From contig NZ_CADFEI010000005.1 of NCBI RefSeq assembly GCF_902833225.1, positions 62,001 to 126,000 on the forward strand: DNA of 64,000 nt, read 5' to 3'. The translations under genes and the position numbers were made by a program. The stretch comes from Burkholderia sp. BCC1644. GTDB taxonomy: Bacteria > Pseudomonadota > Gammaproteobacteria > Burkholderiales > Burkholderiaceae. How positions within the stretch are numbered: position 1 is the first letter of the stretch; every line of letters starts with the position of its first letter. Below the pieces are notes generated by a model that was not told the origin of the DNA, did no database searches, and saw nothing but the letters and a program-made list of their open reading frames with translations. Of the stretch, positions 57,690 to 64,000 are shown in pieces.

Positions 57690-58085
57690 TCACTCGATGG
57701 TCGCGATCGCATCGATTTCGATCAAATAACCGGGGGACAGCGTCGCGACACCGAGCACCACGTCCGCCGGCTTGTGATCTCCGAACAGCGCTGTCCGGGC
57801 ACTTTCGATAATCGGCAAGCAGGCGTCACGGTCGTAATGGACGACGTAGATGGTGGTCCTGGCGACCCGCTCGGGCCGCGCACCGGCCGCAGCAAGTGCC
57901 CGCCCGAGATTGCCAAATACATGGCGCGCCGGTGCGTCAAGATCACCCTATCCAACCAGCTTGCCGTGTATGTCCTCGGGCTCCCGGCCCGAGATGAATA
58001 CCATCTTGCTCCCCGTCGCAACGACGACTTGCGTGTACGTTTGAGGAACGGGCAGATCCTCGGGATTGATGCATTCGAGCGTCAT
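57690..58085 (-). pseudogene. ridA-like gene interrupted by one amber codon
   Basis: The frame starting at 58085 (MTLECINPEDLPVPQTYTQV) runs as a RidA/YjgF homologue to a TAG at 57950-57948, after ...DIHGKLVG, and then continues in the same frame for another 86 codons to TGA at 57690. The later part (GRALAAAGARPERVARTTIY, GDHKPADVVLGVATL, PGYLIEIDAIATIE) is well conserved. Read through, the length is 132 codons including the final stop, normal for RidA. RidA deaminates reactive enamines. Single nonsense mutation; sequencing error cannot be excluded. Confidence 0.85.
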
Positions 58086-58914
58086 TGAACAGGCCTCCTG
58101 CCGGGGTCGATTGTCAACACGCCAACACGTCGTGGCCAGGTCTGCAGGAATCGCACCGTTACCGGCCTTTTCGACCGATTCCCGCGACAAATGCTAGTAG
58201 AAGACGTCGAGGCGCTTCTTGGCTTCGTGGTCAGACGCAGGCTGGATCACGGCGCTGGAGACGCCGTTGCGGGACGGGAACGTCGATAAGCGCGCCGTAT
58301 GCGCCGACGGATCTAATAGCGCGAACGCGGTCTTCGGTTGATTTGCAGGAATGCGGATTGCAGGGTGCATCCCGGCCTTTCGCGACAGTGGCCGGCACAA
58401 ACACGACGATTAATTTCCTCTCTGGCATCAATCTCCGGAATGAAACACTATTGCCGATCGTTTCGCCATCGGATATCCGAACCGCATTCCCCGAATCAAT
58501 TAAATCGCACATTTTACCGATCAGCGAGTAATAATTGCGACCGCATTTTCAATCAAGCATTGGAAAATCACAAAACATTATTGACTTCGACTTTCCCGTA
58601 AATTTAGAATCCCCTACGACGGCTTACGTTTTATTTTCTTTCACCGCGTGACTCGCCAGTCACCCGCACGAAGGCTCATTTCATTGCCTCTTCCGCGCCG
58701 CAAAGGGGCAACACGCCCTGCCGTTTCTGCGTTTAGCATTTATCGACCATTTGTTTATTTATTGCCTGATCTTTCTTTATCAGAAGCGTCAGCTCCGATT
58801 AATTCCGGTCACTCACCAGAATGACCGCGACAACAGATCAAACGGACCCCAGATCCGTTCATTCGACCACCCAGATAAAAAATCGCCAATCCAGCCATCA
58901 GGAGGGACATCAAC
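58086..58914. other. Gene-poor, partly AT-rich gap before the lipoprotein gene
   Basis: About 830 bases. 58194-58400 and 58231-58512 hold overlapping minus-strand frames that I could not assign. From about 58400 to 58850 the DNA is markedly AT-rich for this genome and holds no convincing ORF. Upstream of 58915 is a strong AGGAGGG ribosome site. The stretch is either promoter/regulatory DNA for the lipoprotein gene or decayed accessory DNA. Confidence 0.5.
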
Positions 58915-61056
58915 ATGCATCGCCTTGCGAAGTCGCTGTGTCTCGGGCTCGTCTGCGCCAGCCTGCTCGCGGCCTGCAACGACGACGACGTTCAGTCGAA
59001 CAGCCCGCCGTCGAACAATGCCGCGCTGTCGTTCCGCATGGACGCCGGCGGCCAGATCAACGCGTTCTACCGACAGGACAAGGTCGCCGCGCACCTGCTC
59101 GTGCGTTCGTCGACGAAGCCGCGCCTGCTCGTGGTCTTCCCCGCCGGCAACAGCGGCACGGGGCTGTGGTTCGACGACACCGCGCAGCCGGTGAACTGGA
59201 GCCTCGACACGCCGCCGTCCGCGCTGTCTGCCCCCGACGGGCACGGCCGCCCGCTGTACGGTATCGGCGCCGACGTGTCGGTCGACACCGGTACGCTGAC
59301 GATCCGCCAGGGCGTGCTCAGCAACGTGCGCTTCCTGCGCGACTTCAACGGCGGCGCGACGATTCCGCAGCAGATCATCACCGCGCCGACCGTCCAGGGC
59401 AGCGCCGCGCAATGGCAACGCGACCGGATCGACGGCGCGCCCGGCTATTCGCTCCGCATCACGCTGCGCGACGGCGGCAGCATCGCGCCGGCAGCCGGCG
59501 GCAAGCTCGTGCTGAACGCGCCGGCCGGCTCGCACACGCTCAAGTTGCACATCGATGCGTTGTCGGGCGAAACACCGTTGTCGCCGATCACGCGTGCCGA
59601 CCTGTTCGCCCCGTCCGTGAACCCCGATCCGGTAAGCCAGAACGTGCTCGAGTTCCTGAGTTTCAACGACAAGCTGCTGGCCGGCTCGTGGCAATACGAC
59701 ACGTACTTCGGCCGCGACACGCTGATCTCGGTCCGCATGCTGATGCCCGTGCTCGAACCCGCGGCAATCGAGGCCGGCCTGTCGTCGGTGCTGAGCCGCC
59801 TGTCGGTCGACGGCAAGGTCGCGCACGAAGAAGGCATCGGCGAATTCGCGCTGGTCGACAACCAGAAGAACAGGAAACCGAACGATCCGACGCCGACCTA
59901 CGACTACAAGATGATCGACAGCGACTACCTGCTCGCGCCGATCGCAGCCGCATGGCTGATCGACGATACGCGCGGCCAGGCGCGTGCTGCCGCGTATCTC
60001 GCGCAGCGCGGCAGCGACGGGCAGACCAACGGCAGCCGCCTGGTCGTGAACCTGCTGCACGTCGCGACGACCGCACAGGCGTTCGCTCAGCAGCCGTCGG
60101 TCGCGAACCTGATCCACCTGCGGCCCGGCGAGATCGTCGGCAACTGGCGCGACAGTACCGACGGCCTCGGCGGCGGCGTCTACCCGTACGACGTGAACGC
60201 GGTGCTCGTTCCGGCCGCGCTGCGCGCGGCGAACGCGTTCCTCGCGCATGGCCTGCTCGACCCGTACCTCGATGCCGGGCAGCGCGCGACGCTCGCCAAC
60301 ACGGCAAACGAAGCGGCCACGTGGGAGACGCAAGCGCCGCCACTGTTCCAGGTCGGCGTGCCGGCCACGCAGGCGACCACCGACGTGTCGGCCTATGCGC
60401 CGTCCGCCGGCGTGCCGGCCGGAGCCGCGCCAAGCGCACCGTTGGCCTTCTACGCGCTGTCGCTCGATCAGCAGGGCAATCCGATTCCGGTGATGAATTC
60501 GGACGGCGGCTTCGCGTTGCTGTTCGGCACGCCGCCGGACGACCAGCTCCAGCGGATCGTCACCGACGTCACGCGGCCGTTCCCGACCGGGCTCGTGACC
60601 GATGCCGGCATGCTGATCGCGAATCCTGCGTATGCGAGCCAGTCACTGTGGCCGAAATTCACGAGTTCCGCGTATCACGGAACGGTGGTCTGGTCGTGGC
60701 AGCAGGCGATGTGGGTGGCCGGGCTCGATCGCCAGCTCGCGCGCCAGGACCTGTCGGCCGCGACTCGCACGCTGCTCACGCAGGCACGGCAGACGATCTG
60801 GCAGGTAATCTCGAACGGGCGCGACATGCGGACATCGGAGATGTGGACGTGGTCCTACGTGAACGGCAAGTACCAGACCGACGCGTTCGGCACGCGCAGC
60901 GCCGATGCGACCGAAGCCAATGCGGCCCAGCTCTGGAGTACGACGTATCTCGCGATCCGCGATCCGCAGCAGCGCGCTGGCAAGTACTGGTGGCAGGCGT
61001 CGCGGCAGATGCAGGACGGGCAGCCGAAGAGCGCGACGGCGGTGGCGTCGCGCTAG
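58915..61056 (+). CDS. Large lipoprotein resembling six-hairpin glycosidases
   Basis: A 713-residue lipoprotein (lipobox LLAAC, Cys21). The N-terminal third looks beta-rich and Gly/Asn-containing. The C-terminal 450 residues resemble an (alpha/alpha)6 glycosidase barrel, with phrases SWQYDTYFGRDTLISVRML, EEGIGEFALVDNQ, NWRDSTDGLGGGVYPYDVN and VVWSWQQAMWVAGLDRQL. Several Trp/Glu/Asp-rich motifs could hold acid and base residues, but I cannot name the family; GH63-, GH15- or amylo-alpha-1,6-glucosidase-like folds are possible. No sugar-uptake genes are adjacent. Strong ribosome site; no close neighbours. Confidence 0.7.
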   Translation: MHRLAKSLCLGLVCASLLAACNDDDVQSNSPPSNNAALSFRMDAGGQINAFYRQDKVAAHLLVRSSTKPRLLVVFPAGNSGTGLWFDDTAQPVNWSLDTPPSALSAPDGHGRPLYGIGADVSVDTGTLTIRQGVLSNVRFLRDFNGGATIPQQIITAPTVQGSAAQWQRDRIDGAPGYSLRITLRDGGSIAPAAGGKLVLNAPAGSHTLKLHIDALSGETPLSPITRADLFAPSVNPDPVSQNVLEFLSFNDKLLAGSWQYDTYFGRDTLISVRMLMPVLEPAAIEAGLSSVLSRLSVDGKVAHEEGIGEFALVDNQKNRKPNDPTPTYDYKMIDSDYLLAPIAAAWLIDDTRGQARAAAYLAQRGSDGQTNGSRLVVNLLHVATTAQAFAQQPSVANLIHLRPGEIVGNWRDSTDGLGGGVYPYDVNAVLVPAALRAANAFLAHGLLDPYLDAGQRATLANTANEAATWETQAPPLFQVGVPATQATTDVSAYAPSAGVPAGAAPSAPLAFYALSLDQQGNPIPVMNSDGGFALLFGTPPDDQLQRIVTDVTRPFPTGLVTDAGMLIANPAYASQSLWPKFTSSAYHGTVVWSWQQAMWVAGLDRQLARQDLSAATRTLLTQARQTIWQVISNGRDMRTSEMWTWSYVNGKYQTDAFGTRSADATEANAAQLWSTTYLAIRDPQQRAGKYWWQASRQMQDGQPKSATAVASR

Positions 61057-61088
61057 CGCATCGCCTGTCGCCTGCCGGCCGGCAAGCA

Positions 61089-61120
61089 AAAGCCCCGGGG
61101 CGTTGCCGCCTCCGGGGCTT
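61089..61120 (-). terminator. Intrinsic terminator of the diguanylate cyclase gene
   Basis: Arms AAGCCCCGG (61090-61098) and CCGGGGCTT (61112-61120), followed on the minus strand by TTTTGCTT. It may also act, less efficiently, on the plus-strand lipoprotein transcript. Confidence 0.75.
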
Positions 61121-61134
61121 CGGTGGAACCCGGA

Positions 61135-62535
61135 TTACCGTGACACCACGCGATTGCGCCCTTCCCGCTTCGCCGCATACAGTCGCTCGTCGACCACCCT
61201 GAGCAATGCGTCGACCGTACTTCCATCGACACCGTATTGCGCAACGCCGACACTGACCGTCACCTGCACGCGCTTGAAATCCAGCCCGAACGGCGAACTC
61301 GCGATCGACGAGCGCACGCGCTCGGCCGTCATCCGCGCGCCTTCGAGCGGCATGTCCGGCAGCAGCGCCATGAACTCCTCGCCGCCGACGCGCGCGAGCC
61401 CGCCCGCCGGCCGGATCGCCTCGAGGCACTGACGCACGACGCCGCGCAGCACCTCGTCGCCGATCTGGTGGCCGTACGCGTCGTTGATGTTCTTGAAATT
61501 GTCGAGATCGAGCGCGAGCAGGCAGAACGGCGTGCCGTCGCGTTCCGCCCGCACCATCTCGCGCTCGACCTGCGCGATGAACTGCCGGCGGTTCGACGCG
61601 CCCGTCATCGGATCGGTCGCGGCCATGTACTCGAGCTTCTGGTTCGTGCGGCGCAGTTCCTGCAACGCGCTCTCGGTACGCGCCATCGATTCCGACAGCC
61701 GGCTCATCAGGTCTTCCTGGCTGTAGATCGCCGAGAACGAGCGGGTCGTCTGCAGCGCCTGCACGACGCCGTAGCTGAGCAGGAAGAAGCCGCCCGCAAA
61801 TATCGCGTGCGCCAGCCACCACATGTGGTTCCACGGCTTGCCGAGTATGAATGCGAGCGAAGACAGCGCGAATGCCATGATCGACACGCCGTAGATCACC
61901 ATCAGTGGCGAGCGGATCCGCCGCGCGAGCAGCAGGCAGACGTTCAGCAGCGAGAACACGAGCGCGCCGCCCTCCATCGACAGCCGCGTCCCGAGCGCGC
62001 CGGCAATCGGCGAATACGCGACATAGGCGACGACGACGTTGACGATCACAAAGAACGCGATCCACGGCAGCCACGTCCGCGCGCTCGTGCGTTTCTCGAT
62101 CCGGTCGGACGGACGCGAATACGACAGCAGACCCGTCAGCAGCAGGATCGACATCACGAGCCGCGACGCAGGCCCGTACAGCAGAAACAGCCAGATATTG
62201 TGGTGCGCCATCCCGGTGAACGCACCGTGCAGCGCATAGATCATCGCGAAGCCGAGAAAGCCGAGCGTCAGCCAGCGCAGCAGCGGCTCGCCGGACGACC
62301 GGTAGCACACCCACGTCACGTAGGTGACGAACGCGCCTTCGAGGGTCGCGGCCGCGATCGCGATTTCATGGAATGCGTGGCTCTCGAACACGACGTGCGG
62401 GTCGCTGAAGAACCACAGGTAGGCAATCAGATACGCAGGCAGCAACGCGAATCCGATCAGCAGGCATTTCGCGTAGAGCCTGGCGGCCGCGCTGACGACG
62501 CGCGGCGGTTCCCCGTCTGCATAGGTCGTACTCAT
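61135..62535 (-). CDS. Membrane diguanylate cyclase (GGDEF)
   Basis: A 466-residue protein with about eight N-terminal transmembrane helices (residues about 25-270), a short coiled linker (TESALQELRRTNQKLEY) and a GGDEF domain (about 300-460). The active site signature is GGEEF (RVGGEEFMALL), the functional variant. At the position of the allosteric I-site (RxxD, five residues before GGEEF) the sequence is RPAG, so the inhibitory Asp is missing. It makes c-di-GMP from two GTP. No EAL domain. Single gene with terminator. Confidence 0.92.
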   Translation of the reverse strand: MSTTYADGEPPRVVSAAARLYAKCLLIGFALLPAYLIAYLWFFSDPHVVFESHAFHEIAIAAATLEGAFVTYVTWVCYRSSGEPLLRWLTLGFLGFAMIYALHGAFTGMAHHNIWLFLLYGPASRLVMSILLLTGLLSYSRPSDRIEKRTSARTWLPWIAFFVIVNVVVAYVAYSPIAGALGTRLSMEGGALVFSLLNVCLLLARRIRSPLMVIYGVSIMAFALSSLAFILGKPWNHMWWLAHAIFAGGFFLLSYGVVQALQTTRSFSAIYSQEDLMSRLSESMARTESALQELRRTNQKLEYMAATDPMTGASNRRQFIAQVEREMVRAERDGTPFCLLALDLDNFKNINDAYGHQIGDEVLRGVVRQCLEAIRPAGGLARVGGEEFMALLPDMPLEGARMTAERVRSSIASSPFGLDFKRVQVTVSVGVAQYGVDGSTVDALLRVVDERLYAAKREGRNRVVSR

Positions 62536-62790
62536 TCGGTCCCCGGTCGGTCTGCTGCGTTGGTTCGAACCTTCGCGGCACGGATCGCGCGATGCACGAT
62601 CCTGCCCATCGTGCCGAAAGGCAAATGTCAGAGCAAGTATAGGTGGGGCAATTCGTTTGACAAGTAAGGGGAAACGGCATTACCGGGCGCATGCCTTTTG
62701 CTTCCCGATTGTTTCGAATCGCGGTTCTGTCACGCCGATTCACGTCGCGGCCGCGAGCGCCGCCGAAGCGACACCGCGGCCGGTAAAAGA
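62536..62790. other. Intergenic region between the thiolase and cyclase genes
   Basis: It separates two minus-strand genes. No strong terminator was seen for the upstream thiolase gene by eye. The cyclase leader contains AT-rich bits (62630-62670, GTATAGG, TTTGACAAG) that may be the promoter. Confidence 0.3.
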
Positions 62791-63969
62791 TCAGAGGATT
62801 TCGAACAGGCCGGCCGCACCCTGCCCGCCGCCGATGCACATCGTGACGACCACGTACTTCACGCCGCGCCGCTTGCCTTCGATCAGCGCATGGCCCGTCA
62901 GGCGCGCGCCCGACACGCCGTACGGATGGCCGACCGCGATCGCACCGCCGTTCACGTTCAGGCGATCCTCAGGAATCCCGAGTGTGTCGCGGCAGTACAG
63001 CACCTGCACCGCGAACGCTTCGTTCAGCTCCCACAAGCCGATGTCGTCGACCTTCAATCCTGCCTGCTTCAGCAGCTTGGGCACCGCGAACACGGGGCCG
63101 ATGCCCATCTCGTCCGGCTCGCAGCCGGCCACCGCGAAGCCGCGGAACACGCCCAGCGGCTGCAACCCTTCGCGCTGCGCGGCATCGGCGCTCATCACGA
63201 CGCATGCCGACGCGCCGTCCGAGAACTGGCTCGCGTTGCCGGCGGTGATCACGCCGCCCGGCACGGCCGAACGGATCTTCGACACGCCTTCGAGCGTCGT
63301 ATCGGGGCGAATGCCTTCGTCGGACGATACCGTCACTTCCTTCGTGAACAGGCGGCCCGTCGCCTTGTCGGCGATGCCCGCGAGCACCGTGATCGGCACG
63401 ATCTCGTCGCGAAAGCGCCCGGCTTCCTGTGCGGCCGCGGCGCGCAGCTGCGACTGCACGCCATACTCGTCCTGCCGCTCCTTCGAGATGCCGTAGCGCT
63501 TCGCGACGTTCTCGGCCGTCTGCAGCATGTTCCAGTAGATCTCGGGCTTGTGCTGAACGAGCCAGCCTTCCTGGACCATATGCCGGTTCATCTCGTTCTG
63601 CACGCACGAGATCGATTCGACGCCGCCGGCAACATACACCTCGCCTTCGCCCGCGATGATCCGCTGCGCGGCAAGCGCGATGGTCTGCAGCCCCGACGAG
63701 CAGAAACGGTTCACCGTCATCCCCGGCACGGTCACGGGCAGCCCCGCGCGCAGCGCGATCTGCCGCGCGATGTTCGCGCCGGTCGCGCCTTCGGGGTTCG
63801 CGCAGCCCATGATCACGTCCTCGACGCGCGCGGGGTCGAGCTTCGCGCGTTCGAGCGCGGCCGCGACCACGTGGCCGCCGAGCGTCGCGCCGTGCGTCAT
63901 GTTGAATGCGCCACGCCAGGATTTCGCCAGCGGCGTGCGGGCGGTCGATACGATTACGGCTTCGGTCAT
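62791..63969 (-). CDS. Acetyl-CoA acyltransferase (thiolase family)
   Basis: A 392-residue thiolase. Nucleophile Cys90 in [17 protein letters not shown]-terminal His in [17 protein letters not shown] and acid/base Cys in [14 protein letters not shown]. It catalyses thiolytic cleavage of 3-ketoacyl-CoA or the reverse. It is preceded by a good AAGGAGACTCGC ribosome site. FadA/PhaA-type assignment cannot be settled. Confidence 0.93.
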   Translation of the reverse strand: MTEAVIVSTARTPLAKSWRGAFNMTHGATLGGHVVAAALERAKLDPARVEDVIMGCANPEGATGANIARQIALRAGLPVTVPGMTVNRFCSSGLQTIALAAQRIIAGEGEVYVAGGVESISCVQNEMNRHMVQEGWLVQHKPEIYWNMLQTAENVAKRYGISKERQDEYGVQSQLRAAAAQEAGRFRDEIVPITVLAGIADKATGRLFTKEVTVSSDEGIRPDTTLEGVSKIRSAVPGGVITAGNASQFSDGASACVVMSADAAQREGLQPLGVFRGFAVAGCEPDEMGIGPVFAVPKLLKQAGLKVDDIGLWELNEAFAVQVLYCRDTLGIPEDRLNVNGGAIAVGHPYGVSGARLTGHALIEGKRRGVKYVVVTMCIGGGQGAAGLFEIL

Positions 63970-64000
63970 GCGAGTCTCCTTCGGTCCTGCTTCATATCGG

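Larger units (their letters stand above)
54300..57690. mobile_element. Putative decayed integrative element or prophage remnant
   Basis: The region is visibly AT-richer and has less consistent codon use than its flanks. It contains an integrase N-terminal stub (54343-54738), two membrane proteins without recognisable families, and a gpV-like phage spike-tip remnant near 57000. It is bounded on the left by the Dabb gene and on the right by a damaged ridA. I found no obvious terminal direct repeats, tRNA or intact integrase. Boundaries are approximate. Confidence 0.5.

Noticed and set aside
58821-61202. 793-codon alternative plus-strand frame over the lipoprotein gene
   Set aside because: Arg-rich out-of-frame shadow; the 58915 frame has a signal peptide, lipobox and strong ribosome site.

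Overview
The window reads as a chromosome-1 segment of a Burkholderia (most likely Burkholderia cepacia complex) genome. The evidence is the very GC-rich coding style with G/C third positions, the Burkholderia-type arn (L-Ara4N) locus with arnA split into two genes, the rpsF-priB-rpsR-rplI block, the glyoxylate gcl-hyi-glxR operon and many betaproteobacterial housekeeping proteins. I see no rRNA, tRNA, CRISPR array or intact insertion sequence.

Layout. 1-6.9 kb: tail of a sigma-54 activator, a MerR regulator overlapping a CMD-family protein, a secreted ComEA-like protein, a YidB-like protein, clpB behind a recognisable sigma-32 promoter, and an NsrR-like Rrf2 repressor divergent from a truncated globin. 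6.9-13.3 kb (minus): alaA, hom, thrC, then moeA-moaD-moaE (molybdenum cofactor). 13.6-21.4 kb (plus): a Mth938-like protein and the lipid A L-Ara4N genes arnT, a small flippase-like subunit, arnB, arnC, arnA (formyltransferase), arnA (dehydrogenase) and arnD. 21.5-25.4 kb: bcp, a PIN-PhoH protein and an NlpC/P60 lipoprotein. 25.6-32.1 kb (minus): phosphate transporter with its PhoU-like partner, dnaB, ribosomal rplI-rpsR-priB-rpsF, and an ECF sigma/anti-sigma pair. 32.3-37.0 kb: a LysR regulator divergent from gcl-hyi-glxR. 37-45 kb: a kbp-like gene with a structured leader, asparaginase, PsiF repeat protein, SYLF lipoprotein, GT4 glycosyltransferase, AAA ATPase and MscS channel. 45-54.3 kb: a Rap1a-like protein, an ankyrin protein, tatD, holB, tmk, mltG, ygfZ, an NRDE protein, and small hydrolase/thioesterase genes.

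About 54.3-58.9 kb is different. It is visibly AT-richer and gene-poor and holds debris: an integrase N-terminal stub, two membrane proteins I cannot assign, a phage spike-tip (gpV-like) fragment and a ridA gene interrupted by one in-frame amber codon. I read it as a decayed integrative element or prophage with adjacent decay. Core-like sequence resumes with a large lipoprotein resembling six-hairpin glycosidases, a membrane diguanylate cyclase and a thiolase.

The most promising non-coding signals are the glxR-kbp intergenic region (two intrinsic terminators of opposite orientation, suggesting small RNAs and/or attenuation upstream of kbp), the merR promoter (MerR-type 19-bp spacing, nearly leaderless), the clpB heat-shock promoter and a candidate S6:S18 hairpin before rpsF. 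No wholly new multi-gene system is evident. The best candidates for undescribed biology are the two orphan membrane proteins and the kbp leader.
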